From Microbacterium sp. AB (GTDB lineage Bacteria; Actinomycetota; Actinomycetes; Actinomycetales; Microbacteriaceae), in assembly GCF_032878875.1 (NCBI RefSeq), contig NZ_CP118157.1:3410001-3474000 (forward strand): DNA of 64,000 nucleotides, in the 5' to 3' direction. The first letter of the stretch is position 1, and each line of letters starts with the position of its first letter. The notes under the pieces are model-generated. The model worked only from the letters and a program-made list of their open reading frames with translations, ran no database searches and was not told the DNA's origin. The translations under genes and the position numbers were made by a program. Of this stretch, positions 25,965-35,275 are shown piece by piece.

Positions 25965-27004
25965 CAACCAGACCGTACGTCATCGTGGGCGCCGGCGCGA
26001 TCGGCGGGACGATCGCGCACGCGCTCGCTCGGAGGGGGCACGACGTCACGCTCGTCGACGCCCACGAGGCCCACGTCCAAGCCATCCGCGACAAAGGCCT
26101 CGTCATCCGCCGCGTGGAGCACGAGCGCGCCGCCGACGACACGGTGACCGGGCTTCGCGCCTTCACACCCGACGAGTATCCGGATCACGAGCCGATCGAG
26201 ACCGCCCTCGTCGCGGTGAAGTCGCAGCACACGCGGGATGCCGCGCAGTGGCTCTCGACGAGGCTGTCGGCGTCCGGGTATGCCGTGTCTGTGCAGAACG
26301 GCGTCAACGAGCCGGTGCTCGCCGACGGCCTCGGGAGGGAACGCGTCCTCGGCGCCTTCGTCAACATCTTCGCCGACTGGGAGGAACCGGGCGTGATCCG
26401 GTACGGCGGCCCCGGAGCGCTCGCCGTGGGGCTCCCCGATCAGGGCGTTCCCGATGGACGCGTGCTCCGCGTCGCACGGGACCTCCGCGCGTACGGACCG
26501 GTGACGTCCACGGCGAACCTGCGCGGATACCGCTGGGGGAAACGGGCGTTCGGAGCGATCCTCGGCCTCGCGACGCTCGTGGACGCGCCGCTGGCCGATG
26601 TCGTCGACCGTTACCCGGATCTCGCATTCCTCGTCGCCTCCGAGCCGACCGACGTCGCCATCCACGAGGGCATCGTGCTGGAGTCGTTCGACGCCTACGA
26701 GCCGTACGCCTTCCAGAGCGCGACGCCCGAGGACGTCCGCACGGCCGCGATCGCCCGCCTGGCTTCCTGGCTGCGCACGCAGCCCAAGGATCGCAGCGGC
26801 GTGTACCGCGACATCGCCGTCCGCCGGCGTGCGACGGAACGCGGACTCGTCTCCGACGGATACGAGGACCTCGCCGCCCGTCACGGGGTGTCCATCGCGT
26901 TCGGACGCGAGGTGCAGCGTCGCATCGCGGCGATCTCGAGCGGCGATGCCGCCTTCGGATGGCGACACCTCGACGAGCTGCGGGAACGACCCCTCCTCGC
27001 CTGA
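25961..27004 (+). CDS. Ketopantoate reductase-like (PanE/ApbA family) oxidoreductase
   Basis: A 347-residue protein with an N-terminal Rossmann motif (VIVGAGAIGGTIAHALARRG) and the family segments VAVKSQHT and SVQNGVNEPVLADGLG. The length exceeds housekeeping PanE (about 300) and the C-terminal half is divergent, so a catabolic relative is likely rather than pantothenate synthesis. GGAGGAG lies just before the ATG, which overlaps the SDR stop. Together with the SDR it suggests two redox steps on the substrate brought in by the downstream importer. Confidence 0.85.
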   Translation: MTTRPYVIVGAGAIGGTIAHALARRGHDVTLVDAHEAHVQAIRDKGLVIRRVEHERAADDTVTGLRAFTPDEYPDHEPIETALVAVKSQHTRDAAQWLSTRLSASGYAVSVQNGVNEPVLADGLGRERVLGAFVNIFADWEEPGVIRYGGPGALAVGLPDQGVPDGRVLRVARDLRAYGPVTSTANLRGYRWGKRAFGAILGLATLVDAPLADVVDRYPDLAFLVASEPTDVAIHEGIVLESFDAYEPYAFQSATPEDVRTAAIARLASWLRTQPKDRSGVYRDIAVRRRATERGLVSDGYEDLAARHGVSIAFGREVQRRIAAISSGDAAFGWRHLDELRERPLLA

Positions 27005-27054
27005 CCAGCCTCATCCCCGCCCGCACAAGAACTCACCACAGAAGGAACCCCCAT

Positions 27055-28686
27055 ATGACCATCCCCCGCCCCGCCGGCCGTCGGCCCCGCGCCGCGGCCC
27101 TCGGGATCCTCGCCGCAAGCGCCCTCCTGCTCTCCGCCTGTTCGGGCGAGCCCCAGGCGGACGCCTCCGCGGACGCGCCCGTCGAGGGCGGCACGCTGCG
27201 TATCGCGATCGATGCCGACCCGATCTGCCTCGACCCCACGCAGAGCAACCTCATCGCGAGCGGCGTCATCGGCCGCCAGATCGTCGACTCCCTCGTCGAC
27301 CAGGACCCGGAGACGGGGGACTTCGTGCCCTGGCTCGCGGAGTCATGGGAGATCTCCGAGGACGCGACCGAGTACAGCTTCGTGCTCCGATCCGGCATCA
27401 CCTTCTCCGACGGCACCCCTCTCACGGCGCAATCGGTCAAGGCGAGCTACGAGCACGTGTTGGAGGACCCGGGCAAGACGGCCACCGGCGCGGCGTTCCT
27501 CTCGGGCTACGCCGAGACCGCGGTCGAGGACGACACCCACCTCACCGTGCGGTTCGAGAAGCCCAACGCCGCATTCCTCGCGGGAGCCGCGAGCCGCTCC
27601 CTGGGCATACTCAGCGCGGAGGCGATCGCGACGCCGTACGACGATCGCTGCCTCGGCGAAGGGCTCATCGGCAGCGGGCCCTTCGTCTTCGACGAGTACG
27701 TCGCCGGTGAGAGCGCACGCCTCGTCGCACGTGAGGACTACGACTGGGCCACAGGCCTGGCCGGGCACGACGGGCGTGCCTACGTCGACGCGGTGGAATA
27801 CTCCGTGAGCGCCGAGCCGAGCGTGCGGACGGGCGCCCTGCAGTCCGACCAGGTCGACATCGCCACGACCATCCAGTCCCAGGACGAGGCGACACTCGAC
27901 GGAACGGGATTCCCCGTGCTGTCCCGGGTCAATCCGGGCGTGGTCACGGCGATCGCCCCGAACATCGAGGGATCGACCGTGCTTCAGGACGACGACGTAC
28001 GCGAGGCGATCCAGCTCGCGATCGACCGGCAGGAGATCGCCGACGTCGTGCTCACCCCCTCCTACGGCGTCGCCACGAGCGTCCTCGGCGAGACCACGCC
28101 CGGATACACGGATCTGTCGGAAGAGCTCCAGACCGACGCGGATGCCGCCGCACGGATCCTCGACGAGGCCGGCTGGGTCGTCGGCGACGACGGCATCCGG
28201 GAGAAGGACGGCGAGCGCCTGTCGGTGAGCGTCCTGTACTTCTACCAGCCCAACGTCTACGAGTACCTGCAGCAGCAGCTGCGGGCCGTCGGCATCGAGC
28301 TCGAGCTGCTCCAGGTGACGGCCGCGGAGTTCACATCGGCCGCCACGGCGGGCGACTACGACCTCCGGCAGGCGTCCTTCTCCCGGCCCGACCCCGACAT
28401 CCTGCGCACCGTCTTCTCGACGTCGCTGTCGAACTCGGCGTTCCTCGACCCCGCCGACGAGGCGGTGGCGACGCTCGACGCGCTTCTCGACGAGCAGCGC
28501 ACGATCGCCGACACCGCCGACCGCTGGGCGGTCGTCTCGGACGCGCAGGAGCTGATCGTCGAGCAGAACTGGGCGTTCCCGCTCGCCCAGCTCGTGCAGG
28601 TGGTCGGAACCTCCGAAAAGGTGGAGGGCCTCCGGTTCGACTCCTTCTCGCTCATCACGTTGTACGACGTCTCCCTGACGTCCTGA
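27055..28686 (+). CDS. ABC transporter substrate-binding lipoprotein (peptide/Opp-Dpp family)
   Basis: A 543-residue family-5 solute-binding protein. The lipoprotein signal ends in LLLSAC with Cys29 lipidated; a short acidic linker precedes GGTLRIAIDADPICLDPTQ, the typical start of the mature domain. Family 5 proteins bind di- and oligopeptides, nickel, or glycosides. GAAGGAA precedes the ATG. It is followed by the two permeases and the fused ATPase, completing an importer. Confidence 0.94.
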   Translation: MTIPRPAGRRPRAAALGILAASALLLSACSGEPQADASADAPVEGGTLRIAIDADPICLDPTQSNLIASGVIGRQIVDSLVDQDPETGDFVPWLAESWEISEDATEYSFVLRSGITFSDGTPLTAQSVKASYEHVLEDPGKTATGAAFLSGYAETAVEDDTHLTVRFEKPNAAFLAGAASRSLGILSAEAIATPYDDRCLGEGLIGSGPFVFDEYVAGESARLVAREDYDWATGLAGHDGRAYVDAVEYSVSAEPSVRTGALQSDQVDIATTIQSQDEATLDGTGFPVLSRVNPGVVTAIAPNIEGSTVLQDDDVREAIQLAIDRQEIADVVLTPSYGVATSVLGETTPGYTDLSEELQTDADAAARILDEAGWVVGDDGIREKDGERLSVSVLYFYQPNVYEYLQQQLRAVGIELELLQVTAAEFTSAATAGDYDLRQASFSRPDPDILRTVFSTSLSNSAFLDPADEAVATLDALLDEQRTIADTADRWAVVSDAQELIVEQNWAFPLAQLVQVVGTSEKVEGLRFDSFSLITLYDVSLTS

Positions 28687-28737
28687 CCCGCTCCGGTGGG
28701 ACGGCCCGACCCGCCGCCCCACCGGAGATGGAGCCCC

Positions 28738-29682
28738 ATGTCGAGATTCCTCGTCCGGCGCGTGCTCCACGCGCTGATCGTCCTGTGGCTGGCGTTCACC
28801 CTCTCGTTCGCCGTCCTGTTCGTCGTCCCCGGCGACCCCGTCGAGCTCATGCTCGGCGACGAGCAGCTCCGTCAGCTCAGCGCCGAGCAGCTCGCCGCCA
28901 TCAAGGCGGAGTTCGGGACCGACCGGCCCTTCGTCGTCCAGTACCTCGACCAGCTCGGAGGACTGCTCAGGGGAGATCTCGGCAGTTCCTACCAGAACGG
29001 CGTCGACGTGACGACGCTGCTCGTCCAGGCCGCGCCGTCGACGCTGGCGCTGGCCTTCTCAGCGCTCGTCGTCGGGCTCGTCCTCGGCTTCGGCATCGCC
29101 CTCTCGGCAGCCCTCACGCACCGCGCATGGCTCAGGGGCCTGTTGCTCGCGCTTCCGCCGCTGAGCGCGTCGCTTCCCACCTTCTGGGTCGGTCTCGTCC
29201 TCCTTCAGGTGTTCTCGTTCCAGCTCGGATGGCTCCCGGCGTTCGGGGCGCGCGGTCCGTCTGGGATCGTGCTCCCCGCCATCAGCCTCGGCATCCCGAT
29301 CTCGGCGGCGATCGCCCAGGTGCTCCACAAGAGCCTGACGACGACCGTCGCGGAACCGTATGCCGACGTGCTGCGGGCCAAGGGCGTCGGGCACCTCCGC
29401 CTGTTCTTCCGTCATGCTCTGCGCAACGCGTCGCTGCCCACGCTCACGACGGTGGGCCTCGTCGTGGCGGGGCTCCTCGGCGGAGCGGTGCTCACCGAGA
29501 CCGTGTTCTCCCGCAACGGCCTCGGGCAGCTCGCCGCGACCGCCGTCTCGCAGAAGGACGTCCCCGTCGTGCAGGGCGTCGTCCTGCTCGCCGCGGCGGT
29601 CTTCGTGGTCGTGAGTCTCATCGTCGACCTCCTCTACACCGTCCTGGATCCGCGCATCCGTCTCGAGAAGGCTGCCGCATGA
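28738..29682 (+). CDS. ABC transporter permease (DppB-like)
   Basis: A 314-residue permease with about six membrane spans. The N-terminal FLVRRVLHALIVLWLAFTLS is the classical DppB/OppB start and the ATPase-contact loop lies near EPYADVLRAKGVG. The ATG at 28738 gives the canonical MSRFLVRR; an ATG 42 bases upstream lacks a ribosome site. It overlaps the DppC-like gene by four bases. Confidence 0.94.
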   Translation: MSRFLVRRVLHALIVLWLAFTLSFAVLFVVPGDPVELMLGDEQLRQLSAEQLAAIKAEFGTDRPFVVQYLDQLGGLLRGDLGSSYQNGVDVTTLLVQAAPSTLALAFSALVVGLVLGFGIALSAALTHRAWLRGLLLALPPLSASLPTFWVGLVLLQVFSFQLGWLPAFGARGPSGIVLPAISLGIPISAAIAQVLHKSLTTTVAEPYADVLRAKGVGHLRLFFRHALRNASLPTLTTVGLVVAGLLGGAVLTETVFSRNGLGQLAATAVSQKDVPVVQGVVLLAAAVFVVVSLIVDLLYTVLDPRIRLEKAAA

Positions 29683-30575
29683 CGCTCACGACCCTCCCCG
29701 CCGCGCAGGATGCGGACGGTCTCATCCCGTCGTCCCCCGATCGACGGCGCGGCCGTGTCGGAGCGGCCCTGCGTCACACGGGTCTCGTGCTCGCCGTCGC
29801 CGTCCTCGCGACCGTCGTCGCCTGGGCGTTCCTCCCGTCACTGTTCGCCCCCGCCGACCCGCTGCTCGGCGTCGGTGCGGACAAGCTCCTGCCGCCCGGC
29901 GCGGGCCATCTCTTCGGAACCGACCAGCTCGGGCGAGACCTGTTCTCCCGCGTCGTGCACGGCGCATCGCTCTCGCTCGCGGGCGCCGTGACCGCCGTCG
30001 CGACCGCCATCGTCGTGGGCTCCGCCCTCGGCCTCCTCGCCGGCTATCTGGGCGGCTGGGTCGACGACGCGATCATGCGCCTCACCGACGTCTTCCTCGC
30101 CGTCCCCAACATCCTCATGTCGATGGCGATCATCACGATCATGGGCCGTGGCGCCACGGCCGTCGCGCTCGCCGTGGGCCTCGCGGGGATCGGCGGCATC
30201 GCCCGCACCATGCGGAGCGAGGTGCTCAAGGTCAAGGTCGCCGACTACGTCGAGGCGTCCCGGGCCGGCGGCGCACGATGGTGGGAGATCGCCGCGCACC
30301 ACGTTCTGCCGAACGCACGCGGACCGATCGTCGTCCTCATCGCCATCGAGTTCGGGCAGGCGCTGCTCGCGATCGCCGGGCTGAGCTTCCTCGGCTACGG
30401 CGAGCCGCCGCCCGCCCCCGAATGGGGCGCCCTCGTCTCCGGCGGGCGCGACTACCTCGCCACCTCGTGGTGGCTCGTGACCCTGCCCGGACTCGTGATC
30501 GTCGCGGTCGTCCTGTCGACCGACCAGGTGTCGCGCGTGATCCAGGCCCGCTACGCCCAGAGGAGCGGACGATGA
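29679..30575 (+). CDS. ABC transporter permease (DppC-like)
   Basis: A 298-residue permease, partner of the DppB-like protein. The DppC marker HLFGTDQLGRDLFSRVVHGA is present before the second membrane span, and the contact loop reads DYVEASRAGGARWWEIA. The ATG overlaps the upstream stop, and its own stop overlaps the ATPase start. Confidence 0.94.
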   Translation: MTLTTLPAAQDADGLIPSSPDRRRGRVGAALRHTGLVLAVAVLATVVAWAFLPSLFAPADPLLGVGADKLLPPGAGHLFGTDQLGRDLFSRVVHGASLSLAGAVTAVATAIVVGSALGLLAGYLGGWVDDAIMRLTDVFLAVPNILMSMAIITIMGRGATAVALAVGLAGIGGIARTMRSEVLKVKVADYVEASRAGGARWWEIAAHHVLPNARGPIVVLIAIEFGQALLAIAGLSFLGYGEPPPAPEWGALVSGGRDYLATSWWLVTLPGLVIVAVVLSTDQVSRVIQARYAQRSGR

Positions 30576-32209
30576 CGACCGAAGCCGGCTCGAGCGCCGG
30601 CCTCCTGCTCGAGGTGTCCGGCCTGACCATCCGATACGGAGACGCCGATGCGGCCGTCGACGGCGTGGGATTCTCCGTCGCGCCCGGGGAGTCCGTCGCC
30701 ATCGTCGGCGAGTCGGGCTCCGGGAAGTCGACCACCGCGCTCTCGCTCATCGGCCTGCTCCCCGCGACGGCGACGATCACGTCGGGCACGGTGCTCTGGC
30801 GGTCGGAGACCGATCTCCTCGGGCTCGCTCCCCGAAGCCTGCGAGAGCTGCGCGGACGACGGATCGGGTTCATCCCCCAGGACCCGACCGTATCGCTCGA
30901 CCCGACGCAGAGAGTCGGCGCGCAGGTCGCGGAGAGCCTCGAGGTGCACGGGATCGCGCGGGGTCCCGCCGCGCGGGAGCAAGCGGTCGGGCTGCTCGCG
31001 GAGGCCGGCATCGACGAGCCCGCACGGAGGGCGCGGCAGTATCCGCACCAGCTCTCGGGCGGCATGAGGCAACGTGTGCTCATCGCCATCGCGTGGGCGT
31101 GCCGGCCCGAGCTCATCATCGCCGACGAGCCGACGAGCGCCCTGGACGTCACAGTGCAGCGACAGGTGCTCGACCGACTCGACCTCCTCCGGCGGGAGCA
31201 GGGGACGGCCCTGCTGTTCGTGACGCACGACCTCGGCGTCGCGGCAGACCGAGCGGATCGGATCGTCGTGATGGAACAGGGCCGGATCGTCGAGTCGGGC
31301 ACCGCGGGGCAGGTGCTCGGATGCCCCCGAGCGACATACACTCGGCGCCTCGTGGCGTCCATACCCGGCCGGCGCGATCCGGATGGCGCCCGACGGCTCC
31401 GCGCGTCGGAGGGCGCGGAACCGCTCGTCATCGCACGGAACCTCGTGAAGGAGTTCGCCGCGACGCGACCAGACGGATCACGATTCCGCTTCCGCGCGGT
31501 CGACGACGTCTCGCTCGAGATCCCCCGCGGACGCACGCTCGCGATCGTCGGCGAGTCCGGCTCCGGCAAGTCGACGATGGCGCGCCTCGTGATGGGCCTC
31601 GAACGCGCCACGGCGGGGGACGTGTCCTTCGACGGCCTCGATCTCGGCGGCCTCTCGAACAGCCGGCTTCGCGCCGCCCGGCGCCGCTTCCAGCTGATCC
31701 AGCAGAACCCTTACAGCTCCCTGAGCCCGCAGTGGGACGTCGAGCGCATCGTCGCGGAGCCGCTGCGGAGCTTCCGCGTCGGCGACCGCAGCAGCCGTCG
31801 CGCCCGCGTCGTGGAGCTGCTCGACCGCGTGGGCTTGCCAGAGGGGTTCGCGAGCCGCCGTCCGCACCAGCTGTCCGGCGGTCAGCGCCAGCGCGTCGCG
31901 ATCGCCCGCGCACTGGCGCTCTCGCCCGATCTCGTCGTGTGCGACGAACCCGTGTCAGCGCTCGACGTGTCCGTTCAGGCGCAGATCCTGTCGCTGCTGC
32001 GGGAGCTGCAGCAGGACCTGGGCCTCGCCTATCTCTTCATCTCCCACGACCTGGCCGTCGTCCGCGAGCTCGCCGACGAGGTCGCCGTGATGCGCCACGG
32101 ACAGGTGGTCGAGTCGGGTGACGCGGGCACGGTCTTCGCCGAGCCTCGGCACGAGTACACACGCGGTCTCATCGAGGCGATCCCCGGGCGTCTGGCGGCC
32201 TCACGATGA
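30572..32209 (+). CDS. Fused double ABC ATPase (DppD-DppF type)
   Basis: A 545-residue protein carrying two complete nucleotide-binding domains in one chain. Domain 1 has Walker A GESGSGKST (residues 46-54), signature LSGGMRQR and Walker B LIIADEPTSALD. Domain 2 has its Walker A near residues 326-334, signature LSGGQRQR and LVVCDEPVSALD. Both have the peptide-transporter C-terminal Y-T-R-x-L segment. It powers the importer. Its stop overlaps the metalloprotease start, so the protease is translated directly after it. Confidence 0.95.
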   Translation: MTTEAGSSAGLLLEVSGLTIRYGDADAAVDGVGFSVAPGESVAIVGESGSGKSTTALSLIGLLPATATITSGTVLWRSETDLLGLAPRSLRELRGRRIGFIPQDPTVSLDPTQRVGAQVAESLEVHGIARGPAAREQAVGLLAEAGIDEPARRARQYPHQLSGGMRQRVLIAIAWACRPELIIADEPTSALDVTVQRQVLDRLDLLRREQGTALLFVTHDLGVAADRADRIVVMEQGRIVESGTAGQVLGCPRATYTRRLVASIPGRRDPDGARRLRASEGAEPLVIARNLVKEFAATRPDGSRFRFRAVDDVSLEIPRGRTLAIVGESGSGKSTMARLVMGLERATAGDVSFDGLDLGGLSNSRLRAARRRFQLIQQNPYSSLSPQWDVERIVAEPLRSFRVGDRSSRRARVVELLDRVGLPEGFASRRPHQLSGGQRQRVAIARALALSPDLVVCDEPVSALDVSVQAQILSLLRELQQDLGLAYLFISHDLAVVRELADEVAVMRHGQVVESGDAGTVFAEPRHEYTRGLIEAIPGRLAASR

Positions 32210-34509
32210 GGGCGCCGACCCTCGTCGACGGGCGTGTCCCGCTGATCGTCGACGCCGTCACGGGGAGGATCGTCTCCGTCCTGCCGCCCCCGGACGAGCA
32301 CTTCCTCCTGTACGGCGGGCTGTCCACCGGCGTGGGGACGAGCGTCCTGCCCCTCGACCGCGGCAACCCCGGGCCGCTCCACATCGTCCGGGCCGTCCGC
32401 CGCGGACGGGCCGTGCACCTCGAGTCGCTGGCGCGGGATCTCGGCGTCGGAGGACCGCCGCTTCCCGGGAGCGCGGGCGACCGCGCGCAACGGCGCGCGG
32501 TCGAAGACGCCTTCGCACGGTCGGTGCTCGCCGTGCTCCCCGTCGTCGACGACGAACGCTCGGAGTGGTCGTCCATCCTGCCCGCGCGTCTGCGCGACGC
32601 GACGTTCGTCGATCTCACGCCCCTCGCCGCCGCCGACGTGTTCGACATCGCGGGCGTCGTGAGCCACGGCGCAGACACGTTGCGGGGCCCGCTCCCCGAT
32701 GCCGTGCCGTACACCGTCGATCCGTCGCTCTCCACGGCGGATCCGGCTGCGACACGCGGCGGCGCGGAGGGGGTCGTCCTGGCCGGCGTCCTCGTGTTCA
32801 CCACGGCTCGTCGCCCGCCCGACGCGCTGCGCGCGGTCGTCCCCGACGCGCGGTCCTTCGTCGTGGAGCAGCGCGTGGTCATCCGGCCGTTCCCGCGGGG
32901 ATTCGCGCCTCGCGCGTTCCATCCCCGCTCCGGAACGTACGGAAAGCGTCGTCTCGCTCCCGCCCGGATCACCGAGAACCGCGCCCTCTCGCTGCTCCGT
33001 CCCGCATTCCGCACGGACAGACCGATCGTGTTCAGCGTCGATCCGGCGATCCCCGAGCCTTTCCGGAGCGCGGTGGTCGACGGCGGCGGCTGGTGGGGCG
33101 ACGCGTTCGAGGCCGCAGGCCTTCCCGGCGTCTACTCGGTAGAGGTGCGACGGGACGAGGCGGATCCGTGGGAGACGGGCGTGAACCCCGTCTGGTGGGT
33201 GCACCGCGCTCAGCGCGGATGGTCGATGGGCCACGCGGTGAGCGACCCGTCGACCGGCGAGATCCTGCGGGGAAGCGTCCGGCTCGGCGCGCAGCGCATC
33301 GCCCAGCTGCGCACGCTCTTCGAGGCGCTGGTCGCTCCGTTCGGCGCAGATGACGAGGCCGAGCGCCTCGACGAGATCGGCGACGCTCTCGTCGCACGCG
33401 TCCGTCAGCTCGCGGCCCATGAGATCGGGCACGCCCTCGGCTTCGTCCACAACTACGCCTCCACCGAGCATCCCTCCCCTTCGGTGATGGACTACCCGCA
33501 TCCGGTCGTGTCCCTCGACAGCCTGGGGCGCCCGAGTCTCCGGGGAGCCTATCGTGACGGTCTCGGCGAATGGGACCGGTACCTCGTCGCCCACAACTAC
33601 GGCCCGGCAGAGGCCGCAGCAGGTCTTCGCGACCGCACGACGCTGCGATTCCTGACGGACGCCGACGGTCACGCTCCCGCGGCCGCGTCGCCGCACGCGG
33701 TTCCCTGGACGCTCCCCCTCGGCGACGACGTGGGCGACGTCTTCGCCGCCCTCGAACGAGTCCTCGAGGTCCGCACGGCGGCGCTCCTCCGCTTCGGTCC
33801 CGCCGTCGCGCCGCCGGACGCCGATGCGAGCGAGATCGAGAACCGGTTCGGGCTGCTGCACCTGCTGCACCGCTTCGAGGTCGCGCGCGTCGCACGTCTC
33901 CTGGGCGGCGTGGACCACGCGTATGCGCTCGCCGCGGAGGTCGTCGACGACCCGCGCCTGCTGCCGTCGCCCGTCCCGGCCGGGCTGCAGCGTCGTGCAC
34001 TCCGTGTGCTGGCACCGCTCGTCTCGACGCGGGTGGCTGCCGTGCACCCCTCCGCCGGCCGTCTGCTCGCATCGCCCTCCATCCGTCATGTCCGAGGAGA
34101 CGCCGTACCCGCCGCCGGCGGGCGGCTCGGTCCCCTCGCCGACGAAGAGGCCCACGCACAGGCCGCCGTCTCCCTCGTCGCGGCAGAGGTGTTCGAGGTC
34201 GCTCGCCTCAATCGCCTCTCCACCCAGCGACAGGCCGACGAGGACATCCCCGGCATCGAGGAGATCGCTGCGGCGCTGTTCGCGGAGGCCGACGGCATCG
34301 GAGCCGAGGCGCTGCGACGGCATCTCCTCCACGCCCTGGGAAGCGGCCGCCTCACGCTCCGGGCGCGGCGTTCGGTCCTCGATGCGCTCGACCGCGCGCA
34401 CTCGGACGCGAGCCCCGCGTCGCTCGCCGTGGCCGCCGTGTCGGCGGGAGACCAGAGGCCGCTGGCACGGCTGGGGCTTCCGCCGGTTCCCGCGGGCGCT
34501 CCCCTGTGA
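32206..34509 (+). CDS. Zinc-dependent metalloprotease, metzincin type (DUF5117/DUF4953-like)
   Basis: A 767-residue protein. The active site is HEIGHALGFVH (His405, Glu406, His409, His415), the HExxHxxGxxH zinc signature of metzincins, followed by the Met-turn SVMDYPHP (Met428). The N-terminal 250 residues are rich in beta structure and end in VVEQRVVIRPFPRGFAPRAF, and the C-terminal 300 are helical, a layout I associate with the large DUF5117-protease-DUF5118 family. Unlike exported relatives it shows no signal peptide or membrane span. It overlaps the ATPase stop by four bases and is the last gene of the operon, so it probably hydrolyses an imported peptide or peptide-like substrate in the cytoplasm (inference). 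Confidence 0.88.
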   Translation: MRAPTLVDGRVPLIVDAVTGRIVSVLPPPDEHFLLYGGLSTGVGTSVLPLDRGNPGPLHIVRAVRRGRAVHLESLARDLGVGGPPLPGSAGDRAQRRAVEDAFARSVLAVLPVVDDERSEWSSILPARLRDATFVDLTPLAAADVFDIAGVVSHGADTLRGPLPDAVPYTVDPSLSTADPAATRGGAEGVVLAGVLVFTTARRPPDALRAVVPDARSFVVEQRVVIRPFPRGFAPRAFHPRSGTYGKRRLAPARITENRALSLLRPAFRTDRPIVFSVDPAIPEPFRSAVVDGGGWWGDAFEAAGLPGVYSVEVRRDEADPWETGVNPVWWVHRAQRGWSMGHAVSDPSTGEILRGSVRLGAQRIAQLRTLFEALVAPFGADDEAERLDEIGDALVARVRQLAAHEIGHALGFVHNYASTEHPSPSVMDYPHPVVSLDSLGRPSLRGAYRDGLGEWDRYLVAHNYGPAEAAAGLRDRTTLRFLTDADGHAPAAASPHAVPWTLPLGDDVGDVFAALERVLEVRTAALLRFGPAVAPPDADASEIENRFGLLHLLHRFEVARVARLLGGVDHAYALAAEVVDDPRLLPSPVPAGLQRRALRVLAPLVSTRVAAVHPSAGRLLASPSIRHVRGDAVPAAGGRLGPLADEEAHAQAAVSLVAAEVFEVARLNRLSTQRQADEDIPGIEEIAAALFAEADGIGAEALRRHLLHALGSGRLTLRARRSVLDALDRAHSDASPASLAVAAVSAGDQRPLARLGLPPVPAGAPL

Positions 34510-34541
34510 CGCATCCGGAACGTACGACGGCCCCGGATGCG
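34510..34541. terminator. Terminator hairpin between convergent genes
   Basis: CGCATCCGG (34510-34518) and CCGGATGCG (34533-34541) pair perfectly with a 14-base loop. It lies immediately after the metalloprotease stop and before the stop of the convergent GntR gene at 34549, and can serve both. Confidence 0.7.
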
Positions 34542-34548
34542 AGGAAGG

Positions 34549-35220
34549 TCAGCGGGTCGGCACCGGGGTGCGGGCGAGCGCGGCGAGGCGGATGTCACGG
34601 GTGCGGCCCAGATGATCCGCGAGCGCGACGCGCGCCTCCTCCGCGTCGTTCGCCCGGACGGCGGCGAGGATGCGGGCGTGCTCCTGGATCGTCTCCTCCA
34701 CGCTCGGCGGAGCGCCCACCGGGCCGTCGTCGAACAACCGCATCTGGGCGATGACGCGCTGCAGCAGGTCCTCGAGGGCGCTGTTGTGCGCCGCGATCCA
34801 GAGAGTCTCGTGCCACTGGGCGTTGACGGCCGTGACGTCGGCGACGTCCGTCGCGGCCGTCAGACGGTCGGACAGGTGCTGAAGCCGCGCGAGGTCGAGC
34901 TCCGTCCGGCGCATGGCGGCCGACGCCGCGGCGGTCGACTCCAGCGATATCCGCGCCTCGTACAGCTCCATGACGTCCTCGGCGGTCGAGACGCGAACCC
35001 GGTAGCCGCGCGGAACGCGCTCCACGAGCCGGTCCTGCTCCAAGCGTGTGAGCGCCTCGCGCGCGGGCGTGCGCGAAACGCCGTAGCGTGCACCGACGGA
35101 GGTCTCGGTGAGCACGCTGCCGGACGCGATCGCGTGCGTGATCACCTCGGCGCGGAGACGGGCGTATGGGCTTCCCGCGTCGCCGGTCGTCTCATCTTCG
35201 GGATCGGAGGAGGAGGTCAT
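34549..35220 (-). CDS. GntR family transcriptional regulator with FCD domain
   Basis: A 223-residue FadR-type regulator. The winged helix shows LTETSVGARYGVSRTPAREA followed by LTRLEQDRLVERVPRGYRV. The all-helical FCD domain (residues 90-215) has the metal-ligand pattern with NAQWHETLWIAAHN and TIQEHARILAAVRAND. FCD regulators sense carboxylic or amino acids. It is convergent with the seven-gene operon, and its upstream region carries the nine-base core also found in the operon promoter, so it is the likely regulator of the cluster. Confidence 0.92.
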   Translation of the reverse strand: MTSSSDPEDETTGDAGSPYARLRAEVITHAIASGSVLTETSVGARYGVSRTPAREALTRLEQDRLVERVPRGYRVRVSTAEDVMELYEARISLESTAAASAAMRRTELDLARLQHLSDRLTAATDVADVTAVNAQWHETLWIAAHNSALEDLLQRVIAQMRLFDDGPVGAPPSVEETIQEHARILAAVRANDAEEARVALADHLGRTRDIRLAALARTPVPTR

Positions 35221-35275
35221 GGGGTCCTGATCGGCAGACGGAGCGGATGGTGGCGCCCACCCATCCTAGTTGCCG

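Noticed and set aside
32029..34401. Long minus-strand frame opposite the metalloprotease
   Set aside because: The plus strand has the intact zinc site and Met-turn and overlaps the upstream operon; the minus frame is Arg/Glu-rich without features.
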